Positions 42,795 through 52,695 of a stretch of 64,000 nucleotides of DNA are shown here, in pieces. The position numbers and the translations under genes are program-made. The DNA comes from Euclidia mi (lineage: Eukaryota; Arthropoda; Insecta; Lepidoptera; Erebidae), in contig OX123186.2 in assembly GCA_944739405.2 (NCBI GenBank), positions 14,501,552 through 14,565,551 of the forward strand. Reading direction: 5' to 3'. How positions within the stretch are numbered: position 1 is the first letter of the stretch; every line of letters begins with the position of its first letter. A model generated the notes under the pieces. The model made no database searches, had not been told where the DNA came from, and saw only the letters and a program-made list of their open reading frames with translations.

Positions 42795-43621
42795 TCTCTT
42801 TTTCACGGCTATTCTTCTAAAATGGTGTTAGAAGAATAACCGGTCCTTTGGGAGGCTTACACGGGGATATGGATCCAACGTGCAGAGGCCCGTAGAGAAC
42901 TTTAATCTAAAATGGGATGGGACACATGCCGCGGAGTATCCACAACTGCACTACTGAGTACAGCTATGGACTAGCCGCAGCAAATGTAGGACTATTGCAA
43001 TGATGTGGAGTATAATTTACTGGTTTATGGGGATGGGTGTTAAATGGACTGGTAATAATGATACTATGGATAAAAAACGGCACCTGCCAGTGATACTCCT
43101 ATAGCATCCGTCCGCGTGGCAGGTGGTGACTCGCCAACTCACTAGATGGGCCCTCTCTAAACAGCCGCCCAAAGCAAACAAACTCTGCCATAAAGGCAGC
43201 CAGAGGGCAACACCGGTGCGAGTGGCTAGGGGTGTCGAGCGGTGCGGCACCGGTTTCGCCATCGCGAGCCTCGTGACAACGGAGGCCCGGAGCGGGTTTC
43301 CCCGTAGTTACGCCCTTGAGAATGACACTTCCACCCCCGAGCTAATAGCTCTTGCGGCTTCCCTCTGGCCGGCCGACCAAGGCAAGCCAGAGTTGAGAGT
43401 CCTGCGGGCACTCTTGGAAATCCACTCCGGCCAGCCAATAAAGGCAAGCCGGAGACGAGGCCCTGACCGACCCTCTGAAGCATTCGGGACCGCAGTGTCG
43501 CCACACACATTCAGCTCGCCACAAAGCTGCCCTGCGGTTGTAAGCTTTCTTTTCATCTTGTAATACATTTTTTGTTTATATTACACGATGAAGGTGATGT
43601 TTGAAAGCTGTTACTCTGCCC

Positions 43622-43653
<32 letters not shown>

Positions 43654-43655
43654 GT
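42795..43655 (+). repeat. 3' end of another LINE, GC-rich
   Basis: From about GTTAGAAGAATAACCGGTCC, GGAGGCTTACACGGGGATAT through a GC-rich block (43080-43530: GTGGCAGGTGGTGACTCGCC) to a TTATTATTA tail at about 43621-43655. It directly follows the tail of the preceding LINE. From recall the first part is typical of a lepidopteran LINE 3' UTR. Open frames on both strands at 43123-43568 arise from GC-richness and are not called. Confidence 0.6.
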
Positions 43656-43766
43656 AGTAGGCAATTTTTTATTATATTTTATTTACTTTTCTTTTCATAC
43701 TTTTGCTTTTTTATAGTTTAGGATACTTTAGTTATAGAATTACTTTTATTATATTACATAAGTATA

Positions 43767-44150
43767 TGTAGGCTAACCTCATTGGTGGTTAACAATGAGG
43801 TTTGCTACAATGTTACAGGCCGCCAAGAAGAACGACATTCCAATAGCGAACACCGGGCTCTGGCGAGGTGAGCACTATTGTTTGAATCGAAGTCAACGAG
43901 GAAACAACTGAACAGGCGCTCGCAGCCACGTGGACGGTGGACGCTAATTTTTGATAGAAATTGTAATAATTGTATTGTGAGTAATATTATAATGTGATCT
44001 ATACACAACGGTTATTTTACTTACATCTCCTAGCCCGACAACCCACACGCCCATAAAAAATGAGATATGTTGAAGGAACAAATGATAGTAGAAGGACAAA
44101 ATGGAAGAATTGCAGTAGAAATCCCTTAACCCACAGTCGAAAGACTTTAT
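43767..44150 (+). repeat. 384-bp direct repeat, copy 1
   Basis: Starts TGTAGGCTAACCTCATTGG and ends CGAAAGACTTTAT. The second copy lies 3928 bp on (47695-48078), with three differences that I see. The start has a small palindrome, CCTCATTG...CAATGAGG. The repeat may be an LTR plus adjoining sequence: a TG start and ACTTACA near 44030, which could be the LTR end. No matching target duplication was found. Near the end, one frame reads MLKEQMIVEGQNGRIAVEIP before a stop, protein-like but unrecognised. Confidence 0.75.
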
Positions 44151-45590
44151 CAGAAGTGGTTACGAAGGGCAGATGTACAGGAGATGGCATTCGATCATGG
44201 AAAGACAGATCCCGTGTGAGTACCCATGATTTTCTTATCAATAACGAGGCGATTGTGACAAAGCCGTTACTAGTAACGTAACCCGATTCTGCTCGAGAAA
44301 TTATATTCCTGACGATTGATTGATTGATTGATTATTCTTTATTGTACACCTTACAAAAAGTTACATTATAGAACAAAATATATACAAAACACAAACAGAA
44401 TGTACAAATGGCGGCCTTATCGCTAAAAGCAATCTCTGCCAGGCAACCTTAAGATGGACAGATGGTAAATAAGTTTAGTGCGATACGATGTTGAAGCTGA
44501 TATTGCAAGATGGTGAAGAAACACCAACATCATATTGTGTTATTTGAATCGCCTTAAGCGACGCATTGAAGAGGCGCGCCGCGTTAATATGAAATGTGAC
44601 GGCCGCATTTTAAGGAATTGCTACTCGCAAGGTTCGGCACATTGAAGAGGTCATTACTGGATTGATTGTGAACCCGATACATACACCATCATGTAAGCAA
44701 GGAGGTATCTCTTTAGCAACCTCAACAGGATAACCGACCTTCTTTGTAATGTGACTGGCCGCAAATACGAATTTGACAACACGATGACAGCTCAATACAA
44801 ATTATGTCATGCACCTAGAAAAATATCGCTGAAAAAAAAACATGGAAAGCCAAAATATCGCGCTGTGCGCCACAGAGTACCTTTGTAATATCATATGATG
44901 ATGAAGGGAACGTGTTTAGTTGCGGATTTATAATTTTACGGATCCTGCCAGCACCGTGATCATCATAGGCACAAGATGGCAGTAAAGCAAAGTTAAAGAT
45001 GTTGTCGCTGTTATAAAAATGCTGGAGAGAAGATCGCCACTTATTTTCAGGTTTCAAGATATCCGAGAATACTCAGTTTAAAAAAAACGTTAACGTTTGT
45101 GAACAGAAACTAGTAAATGGTATGGTATCCACATCGACTGGTAAGTCAGTTCTTCAGGAGATATCATTTTACAGCGAGACAAGTAAGACAATTAGTAGGT
45201 TTGGTCTACATTGGACATCCGTAAGCACAGCCGCGAAGGATGAGTTGTGCGCTACACTGATGGTTATAACAACATGGTATAGCTGTTACAGCTTGAGTTA
45301 TGGTACCTACAGTATTAATTTTGGGACAACAGAACTTTCAGTGGTGTCTCACGACCGAATTTAAGTCTGAGTACCACTCGTGAGATTTGTAAACCCTATC
45401 AGTGACACTACTAGTCGAAGTTTTCGTTATATCTTGGTCAACATCTTACTTTTCAGACTAACAGAATTTCAGTGCTATTTCTTGAAAGCTTCTAAATGTT
45501 AAAACTACTTGTCACCTCATGTTCAAGAGTACGAGAAACGCATACCTTCAGTTTCTCTTAGCATATGATGTTGCTGTCATGTAGTGAGAC
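44151..45590. other. unrecognised sequence between direct repeats
   Basis: After copy 1, one frame continues ERLYQKWLRRADVQEMAFD, which looks coding but which I cannot assign. A retroposon-like tail follows (44311-44475). The rest (44480-45580) has small open frames on both strands, e.g. 44815-45057 minus and 45122-45364 plus, with no domain I know. Confidence 0.35.
44311..44475 (-). repeat. retroposon 3' end with TGAT-type tail
   Basis: GATTGATTGATTGATTGAT followed by ATTCTTTATTGTACACC, i.e. inverse of AATAAAGAAT before a simple repeat. Then GGCGGCCTTATCGCTAAAAG and CAATCTCTGCCAGGCAACC. From recall this is part of a common lepidopteran 3' UTR-like repeat. Confidence 0.55.
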
Positions 45591-45592
45591 GT

Positions 45593-45819
45593 GACTGCCT
45601 CCGTGGTCCATTGGATAGTGTAAACTACTGCTAATTGGAGGTCACAGGTTCGATTCCCGGGTCGGGCAAACCTGTAATTAGGTTTTTCCGAATTCTCCGT
45701 ATGATATGCCGGGTAACGGCAATAGGCTCGCTATTACGTGGGACTTAACAATTCATGGCGAAATGTGGGTGTAATATTATAGCTCTGCCTACTCCTTGGG
45801 GGATACAGGCGTGAGTCTA
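45593..45819 (+). mobile_element. SINE family B, full copy with target duplication
   Basis: Head GACTGCCTCCGTGGTCCATT (A box TGGTCCATTGG) and B box GGTTCGATTCC. Body with CGGCAATAGGCTCGC and 3' end ATACAGGCGTGAGTCTA. Exact 11-bp duplication TAGTGAGACGT at 45582-45592 and 45820-45830. Confidence 0.92.
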
Positions 45820-46017
45820 TAGTGAGACGTCAAATGGCATAATTATGCCGAGCTTTTGTCTAGAATCTCTTTAGCTCCCTTGTCTTATAGAGCAAAAAAC
45901 TTTAATTGCGAGTTAGTTAACCTCAAACTCCTTTAGTTTTGAACACTAGACTTTTGATAAGGTGGTAAATTATATCAAATTAAACAATAGTTGATTTCAG
46001 GTAAGCTTGAGTGTCAA

Positions 46018-46172
46018 TGAGCTGGTCAAATCTGCACATTACAAGCACTGATGAGCGATGGAGCAAGCGTGTCCTAGAGTGGAGAACGCGACTCAGTAAG
46101 CGTAAGGATGGCTGGTCCCCCTGCTAGGTGGACCGACGACGTGAAAACGTTAGCTGGGTTGGACTTGATGCG
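46018..46172 (+). pseudogene. RTE-type LINE, C-terminal remnant
   Basis: Encodes TDERWSKRVLEWRTRLSKRK, then after a frame change RWTDDVKTLAG, the motif pair at the C-terminus of RTE-clade RT proteins. About 50 codons survive, and nothing upstream is recognisable. Confidence 0.7.
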
Positions 46173-46355
46173 GTAGGCTGATTGATTGGTTATAGGTAAA
46201 GCAGAAACAGGCTCCCGATATTCAGAACCTAGCACGAATAAGCCTCTGTTGGATTCAACGGTCAGTTGAAGTGGGCACATGCGTAGTTTAAATCTATCCG
46301 CTATATGTCATCGTACCCACTACTCATGTATCATCTTCGTCCGTTACACGAATAG

Positions 46356-46850
46356 TGCACGATTAGCGTAGTGGTTAAAGCGGACCATCTCACCACTTCA
46401 CACTGTGCCGAGTGTTGTAGGTTCATTCCTACACGAGACAATATTTTGTATGGTCGTCTAACACCGCTTCACACTGTGCTTGGCTTATCGTTCACAACAG
46501 ATTGACAAATTTAAGCAACGCTTGCATAGGTCGCCACTCGGATGGATGTGGCATTTACATTTGACCGTTACCGAGCTTCAGAGGGCACGGAAAGCTGTTG
46601 GTCCCGGTTCTTGTCTCAGGATAAGAATCGTTAGGCCATGTCGGAAGCCTTCGGGTGGTCTGCAAACTCTGACACCAGAGTTGGCCACACACATACGATA
46701 AACAAACAAACAAACAACACTGTGCTGAGTGTTATGGGTTCAATCCCCATACGAAACACTGTGAGTAATCCACAAATGGTGGCTTAGTCTGTGCGAACTT
46801 GATCTCTGTTGGTTGTATGGTTGTAAAGTCCACGCGACACATTATTTTTA
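46356..46850 (+). repeat. SINE family E, interrupted by another retroposon
   Basis: Head GCACGATTAGCGTAGTGG (A box TAGCGTAGTGG), GTGCCGAGTGTTGTAGGTTC and GGTCGTCTAACACCG. A second half-head at 46717-46790, GTGCTGAGTGTTATGGGTTC, is split from the first part by the insert at 46481-46716. Confidence 0.65.
46481..46716 (+). mobile_element. short retroposon nested in a SINE
   Basis: 236 bp between copies of ACACTGTGCT (46471-46480 and 46717-46726). It contains GCTGTTGGTCCCGGTTC, GCCATGTCGGAAGCC and CTGACACCAGAGTTGG and ends in AAACAAACAAACAAAC. The block order matches a retroposon that I recall as widespread in Lepidoptera. Confidence 0.8.
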
Positions 46851-47236
46851 GCTAGTACACGAGAGATGACTTCAAGAAATGTACAATGGAAATTCGTCAC
46901 TCAACTAGTTTTAGATAAGTCTCTCTGAATAAAAGTAAAGCATCAGGAGCTTTGTTCACAAGTAGGCTCATTAACTTGTATGCTTCAGGGTTTTGAAGGG
47001 TAGAAATATTTACTACTCTAACCAAGATCTACGATGAGGATGAAGTGCCAGCGATTAATGGTAACAAAATTGAACAGACCTAAGAAACCCACGGTGAGAC
47101 AGCGTCCATTCCTGATGAGAAGAAATCACTGCTGCCAGGGTCGACAGTCTCCACACCGCAGGATGAGTCGCTAAGTAATTGTGACTTGAGTAAAGGTATG
47201 TGTGTACTTACGTGTGTTGTTTAGTAAGTTGTTTAA
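46851..47236 (+). other. unassigned, partly coding-like
   Basis: At about 47025-47200 one frame reads IYDEDEVPAINGNKIEQT, stop, then KKSLLPGSTVSTPQDES up to AAAG GTATGT, which resembles a splice donor. Acidic, Ser-rich, no known domain. It may be an internal relic of whatever element the 384-bp repeats bound. Confidence 0.3.
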
Positions 47237-47316
47237 GTCGATCGGAAGGGCCCAGTATGCCCTGTCCATGACATGAGTTGATCGGAAGGGTCCTGTATGC
47301 CCTATCCATGATTTGA
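47237..47316. repeat. tandem repeat, 2 x 40 bp
   Basis: GTCGATCGGAAGGGCCCAGT and GTTGATCGGAAGGGTCCTGT start the two units, each continuing ATGCCCT.TCCATGA. Confidence 0.85.
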
Positions 47317-47440
47317 GTCAGCACTCATTTGTTGAAAGGGCCTTGTCAGCTGAGCCTGATAAGCCTGTGTAGCATTTTGGTATTCGGTCAGTAGGACCTG
47401 GTACCCCAAGAGGGTGCCACGGTCTATACTATGCCTGTAC

Positions 47441-47569
47441 CATGGTTGGTATACTAAGCAGTAGCGATATATTTCATTCTAGTCATGGTTGGTATACTGC
47501 GCAGTAGCGATGTATTTCATTCTGGTCATGGTTGGTATACTACGCAGTAGCGATGTATTTTATTCTGGT
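47441..47569. repeat. tandem repeat, 3 x 43 bp
   Basis: Units begin CATGGTTGGTATACT at 47441, 47484 and 47527 and contain GCAGTAGCGAT.TATTT.ATTCT. Few differences between units. They are adjacent, with no spacers, so not a CRISPR array. Confidence 0.92.
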
Positions 47570-47694
47570 CAGAAAAGGCCGAGCGAATGTTAATGTGCAT
47601 CTTTACTAATTGAACAGGTCTGGAGGAATAATGCTGCGTCCTGTAGATGCTGGACACCATGCGCACCAGGTCGTGCGATTCGTCAGAATGGCCG

Positions 47695-48078
47695 TGTAGG
47701 CTAACCTCATTGGTGGTTAACAATGAGGTTTGCTACAATGTTACAGGCCGCCAAGAAGAACGACATTCCAATAGCGAACACCGGGCTCTGGCGAGGTGAG
47801 CACTATTGTTTGAATCGAAGTCAACGAGGAAACAACTGAACAGGCGCTCGCAGCCACGTGGACGGTGGACGCTAATTTTTTATAGAAATTGTAATAATTG
47901 TATTGTGAGTAATATTATAATGTGATCTATACACAACGGTTATTTTACTTACATCTCCTAGCCCGACAACCCACACGCCCATAAAAAATGAGATATGTTG
48001 AAGGAACAAATGATAGTAGAAGAACAAAATGGAAGAATTGCAGTAGAAATCCCTTAACCCACAGACGAAAGACTTTAT
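47695..48078 (+). repeat. 384-bp direct repeat, copy 2
   Basis: Same as 43767-44150 apart from TTTTTTAT/TTTTTGAT, GAAGAACA/GAAGGACA and CACAGACG/CACAGTCG. Copy 1 continues into unmatched coding-like sequence, and copy 2 continues into AT-rich sequence. Confidence 0.8.
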
Positions 48079-48784
48079 ATATGAATATAATAATTACATA
48101 AGTATAGTTGTTCATGATGAAGCCAGAATATCTCTAATTTTCCTAAACCTCTATTAAAATCTGTACTAAAATATCTAAAATACATAGATTACCAATTTTA
48201 TAATCATAACAAAGGCTTTTTCTGAGCCACGTTTTGTTTGAAAATATTGTGCACAATATTTTCAAGTACAGACAAATTGTACATAGAGAACCTTTGTGTG
48301 TTAAAGGCCTTATTATTCTACATACAATTAACATAATAGTTTGTAATTTAAAAGAATTGTTTCAAGGTAGAAATTATTTTGACGAGCAAACGATGTCAAC
48401 GCCGTGTTGAAAAAATATACACAATATTACATAATATATTATTGTTGCCAGTATAGGCAAATTAATGTCACCTTCTTTTATTCTTACGAAAACGAGCGAA
48501 AAATTAAGAATTATAGTTTTAATGGTTATTGGATTATGTGTGTGATAAACAGTTTACGATCAATAGCCATTTATCACGTAAAGGCTCCAGACGCGCGGCA
48601 TAAACCGTTTTATAAACATTTTATATGATACTCATATAACACTCACTAAATCCTAGAATTTTGACCACAGTGTCACGCTCCGTATGTAATAAAAAATAAA
48701 TAATAACAATATCAAAATCCATTATTAGCCGTGAGCAATCTGTTTTCCCCATAATGCTGACGCTGCTTCCCTATCCATTTGCAT
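48079..48784. other. AT-rich, no gene seen
   Basis: No gene recognised. Confidence 0.5.
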
Positions 48785-49040
48785 AAAATTTTAAGACCTA
48801 ATATAACATAGCATAATTTTGTTTGGCATAATTATATTTTCGCATAATATAATTACGCATAACAGCTTACGCATAATTTTTTTGTACATAATTTCTCTAA
48901 CCATAATAATGATTAAGCATAATATTCTAAAGCATAAATTTATTAAGCATAAAGTTCTAAGGCATACATTTTGTAAGCATAATATCCTAAAGCATAAAGG
49001 AGACCGGCCAAAGTTGGCTTGAACGTGAACAATCGTCTTA
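48785..49040 (-). repeat. minisatellite-bearing repeat, copy 1
   Basis: Read on the minus strand: ATTGTTCACGTTCAAGCC, GGCCGGTCTCCTTTATGC, then a run of about twelve degenerate units built on ATTATGC (spacing about 10-25 bases), then ATATTAGGTC and GATAGGGAAGCAGCGTC. Copy 2 in inverse orientation is at 51055-51690 with the same order. Confidence 0.6.
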
Positions 49041-50034
49041 AAAAAAAGTAAATTACTCAAAGTTTTTGTTTTAATATATTATGAATATTGGTCGCTATCC
49101 AGTAGTATGAAATAAACACATAATAATAATGGCTTTTAAAATACTTTCATTTGATTATAAACGTGTGGCTACTTCAATGGACTATTTGAATGGTTGGTTT
49201 GTGTTGCCTTGTAAATAATCGGTGGAAAATATCGTTAAAAAGTGTTTAACAAAATCACATTTTAAAGCGATTGCCGAAACCTGAAAGTACGTAGATATTT
49301 TTTTATATTTTTTATTTTATATATTTTTAGACGACAGTTGGCTCGGCTTTACACCGAAACCGTAGGGTTCTAGGCGACTTGGGAAGGATTAATGGAATGG
49401 ACTGTATTAGGGCGAGTTCTGGGTCGCCTAGAAAGGAATTAGGGAAGAGGAGATGGATACGGGAGGAGGTGATTGAGTGGGTATAGGATATTTCAAGGGT
49501 GGAAGGCACTTACCTTATACAGCCTTCTTCGTTTCTTTTCCTCCTGGTGTTTCGTGATGCAGCTGTGGTCTACACTTCAATTCACCGCCACTCCCACTTG
49601 CGAGCGGTTTATATAATCACATACAACGGTGCGGCGCGGTACGGTCTCGAGACGGCGTTCTCAGCGGGAGGAATATTCTCGACTGTCACTCGCGTCGACG
49701 AATCAGGCGAAGGCAGTGCCCTTCCAGGGAGTGGGATAGAGCGGGACGGAAATATGGTATCGCTCGCACTAGACGTGGAACGATTGATCTTGATGCGATT
49801 AGTTATATATAGGAAGGTAGATGGCGCTACCAACAGTCATAACGTAAAATATTGATATTTTTTTTAATAATATCAAAATGGTAATGTATGTTGTGTATTT
49901 ATTTTCATACTCCAGCAACACTTGACTAACTTGTCAATTCTATTACCGTGATACCGTCATTCGCTTTGCGTTTGTTTTGTTTGATCGTATTGTGGATTTG
50001 ATTTTGTGTTAGCTGTTCTTTTTCTTCTTGTGCT
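49041..50034. other. unassigned; GC-richer island at 49330-49830
   Basis: 49330-49830 is clearly less AT-rich than its flanks. A frame is open on the plus strand at 49499-49855 and others on the minus strand, but I recognise no domain. GGAGTGGGATAGAGCGGGAC and TTATATATAGG occur in it. It may be an LTR or a transposon piece, but the evidence is insufficient. Confidence 0.3.
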
Positions 50035-50072
50035 TTTGGATTAATAAACATAATTATGTTTATTAATCCAAA
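50035..50072. repeat. 38-bp perfect palindrome
   Basis: TTTGGATTAATAAACATAA followed directly by its inverse. No loop. It is AT-rich and could extrude as a cruciform. Confidence 0.85.
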
Positions 50073-50589
50073 TATTAAATTGGTATTATAAATACATGAA
50101 TTACAATTGTTAATTTTGGTTTGTCAACAGATCGAGGCTCATAGCCAATACATATGTCATTCTTGTTAGACTGTGGCATTAAACATATCCCGTATGCCAC
50201 AAATCGCAAACCCATAACAAGAAGCTGCAAGTTCTGATTCAAGTCGTCACAGGCAAATATGTGTCCGCTGTAGAACTTCGCTGATGAGAATTAGGTCTCA
50301 CAGCCTCAATAGTGATACAGAACGTGAGCGACATATCAGAAGTGTTATTATACAATGGATTAACCCACACGAAGTAAGCTATCATATGATTAACTAGCTT
50401 TTGTAAGCGACTTAGTGCTACTCCGCTTCTATTAGTCATAGCTATTAGCCGATAAGAAACAAGGAGTATGGAGTGTGTGAGAAAAATATGCCAACTGAGT
50501 GAATAATGAAAATAAATATTTATTTTTAACAATGTGTTTTATTTTATTATTCAACTAACTTTGCCGTGTGGTTGACGGCATAGAATACA
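50073..50589. other. no gene seen
   Basis: Small minus-strand frame at 50239-50532 without known domain. Confidence 0.4.
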
Positions 50590-50650
50590 AGTGTCACCAC
50601 CCCCTATCTTCCCGTGGGTGTCGTAAGAGGCGACTAAGGGATAACACGAT
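50590..50650 (+). repeat. conserved repeat block (TCTTCCCGTGGGTGTCG type)
   Basis: TCTTCCCGTGGGTGTCGTAA and GAGGCGACTAAGGGATAA, matched by GGTGTCGTGGGAGGCGGTTA at about 18241-18260. From recall this short block is found all over lepidopteran genomes. It stands next to a SINE B here and next to the tandem repeat at 18.3 kb. Confidence 0.6.
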
Positions 50651-50701
50651 GCAAATACCATCTTTGCGTAGAGACGGAAAACTCGACATCAAACCCTATA
50701 C

Positions 50702-50970
50702 GACTGCCTCGTTGGTCTCGCGGCATGGGTGTGCGCGTGAGATTGGGAGGTCCCGGGTTCGCTTCCTGGGTCGGGCAGTGTTATTGGTTTTTTCTCTCAC
50801 GAAACTCTCAGTAGCAGCACGGAGTCTGGAAATGTGCCCGGTACGGCAATAGGCTCGCCCCTTATTACGTGGGACTAAAGTATATCTGGCGAAAAGTGGG
50901 TGTAGAAATACACCTCTGCCTACCCCTCCGGGGATAAAAAGCGTGACGATATGTATGTATGTATGTATGC
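50702..50970 (+). mobile_element. SINE family B, full copy
   Basis: Head GACTGCCTCGTTGGTCTCGC, with GAGGTCCCGGGTTCG (close to tRNA-Pro), body CGGCAATAGGCTCGCCCC, 3' end CTGCCTACCCCTCCGGGG and a TATG run to about 50970. The B box has one change (GGTTCGCTTCC). Confidence 0.85.
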
Positions 50971-51054
50971 TAACTTGGTACTAAACTTCAAAGAATAATG
51001 TTTTCTACTTAGTTTAGGCTATTGAAAATTAATATTGTAATTCAAATTTTAAAT

Positions 51055-51690
51055 TGTTCACGCCCAGACCAAAGTCCCATACATTGTGGTCGGTCTCCTT
51101 TATTTACGCATAATGATTACAATTCAAATTGGATATAATAACTTTGGCAATGTATCTTTGCCATATTTTTCGCTGTAGGAAGCATGAAGCATGCAAGCAA
51201 GCATGCAGCATGCAAGCAAGCATGCAGCATGCAAGCAAGCATGTATCATGCAAGCAAGCATGCAGCATGCAGCATTCAAGCGAGCATGCAACATGCAGCA
51301 GGCAGGGTTTCCGGCTCCGGCGCTGCGAGCCTCCGGTGGCCCACGCGTGCTCATCGTCGCGATTTTAAATAACACTCTAGGGGTAGGACAAACAAGACTA
51401 CGTGGAGTCGGTTTTGCAGCAATTCCGTTCTGTCACTAACTTTTGTTGCACAGCATATAACATTTTTACAAGTAAATTTCAAGTTATATAAATATATAAA
51501 TATTATGCTAATAGTCATTAGGCCTACTATGCCAAAACAAATTAGTCTTTAAGATGATTATACCAACATAAAATGTATGCCTAAGAAAATTATGCCGAAG
51601 TATTATTATGCCAAAACAAATTGTGCCAAAATCGTTATGCCAAAGTATATTAGGACAAAGAACATTATGAGAAAATAAGGGATCCCGCTG
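51055..51690 (+). repeat. minisatellite-bearing repeat, copy 2
   Basis: ATTGTTCACGCCCAGACC and GTGGTCGGTCTCCTTTATTT at the start. After a long middle that includes the 19-bp minisatellite, TATGCC units at 51530-51650, then ATATTAGGACAAAG and AATAAGGGATCCCGCTGTCG. Same order as copy 1, opposite strand. Confidence 0.6.
51183..51305. repeat. 19-bp minisatellite with GCATGC palindromes
   Basis: Units built on AGCATGCAAGCAAGCATGC, with GCAAGCAAGC at 51193, 51212, 51231 and 51250 (period 19), then degenerate units. Each unit is nearly self-complementary (GCATGC). The run is open in several frames on both strands, which explains the Met/Gln/Ala-rich frames here. They are not genes. Confidence 0.92.
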
Positions 51691-52695
51691 TCGCTGCCTT
51701 CAGCATGGGCTTAGTGACGCGAGGTGAGTGGTGTCATTTTTGTCCCCAAAATGCCGGTAAAGTTGAAGGGACAAGTTTGTAAATCCATCATTGGACCTGA
51801 CCCATCGAGGTAACATTAACAATAGAGTAGCAAAATCCTACAATTGACGTTCAAAATAGCGTGGTGACCAGCCGAGATAGAAGACGTAGCTTTGAAACCA
51901 TTAAGCATCTTAGAAAAAACCTATATTCATCTCTTTTGCACTCTTTAAAAGCAAGTTCCATAATATCAATTCAAAATTGATGACAATTGACCTTTCATCA
52001 GGAAATGCGGTGCTCTCCAGTTTAAAAATATTTTCCCATTTTTTTATTATTAGTATTAACTTAACAGAAGGTTGTGTTCATGGGTATGTATAATTTATTG
52101 TATGTATATTAATATGTGGGAATGTTCATTTGTTCCCTCGTTGGAAATAGATTGGCCGCTAGATGGCGCGTTGAAGTAAATACGTTGTTCGAGAGGCTCT
52201 TGAAAATTTTATTCCAAATAAATAATATATATCATTATAATTAAATAAAAGTGCTTTTAAAGTAAATATATAGTGAAAACAATCGAAACAATAAAAAAAA
52301 CTGTGATAAAAACGTTTGAATAAAGACTATTTGTGACGTACATACGTGTGAAGTGATTTGCAAGTATTTATAAACAACAACAAACAATCCAATGACAGTG
52401 AAAAGTGCTTTAACACATCAAATTATCGAATACTTAGTGAGTATGACACACAATCGAAGTGAAATGCAATAAATATGAAAAGTAACAAATATTTGTAAAC
52501 GACTAAAGACTCGTAGTCATAACATTCAAATTCCGCCAAATCATTATCCTGTCAGAAATAAAATTATTGAGTACAACGCCATCTACTCAAAATAGTAAAA
52601 AACTATTATCGATTATCTCGATTGTCATTAGCAGCACAATAACTGTCAACGTTAAACAACATTAATTTTAAACGAGAGGGCACTACTTTCTTGAT
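51691..52695 (+). other. no gene; includes the probable 5' UTR of the next LINE
   Basis: AT-rich. The stretch from about 52100 to 52695 is likely the 5' UTR of the LINE whose ORF1 starts at 52696, but no target duplication was found. Confidence 0.4.

Noticed and set aside
43123..43568. Overlapping open frames on both strands (up to 146 codons)
   Set aside because: GC-rich LINE 3' region; no domain in any frame.
44815..45057. 80-codon minus-strand frame
   Set aside because: No domain that I can name, and neighbouring frames are broken. Not supported as a gene.
45600..45670. tRNA-like sequence with a good B box
   Set aside because: It is the head of a SINE B with a target duplication round the whole SINE, not a separate tRNA gene.
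47441..47569. Three evenly spaced repeats, looked at as a CRISPR array
   Set aside because: Units are directly adjacent without unique spacers, and the genome is that of an animal.
49499..49855. 118-codon plus-strand frame
   Set aside because: No recognisable motif, and minus-strand frames in the same island are equally long. Left as unassigned.
51124..51439. Met/Gln/Ala-rich frames on both strands
   Set aside because: Translation of the 19-bp minisatellite, open in several frames by its composition.
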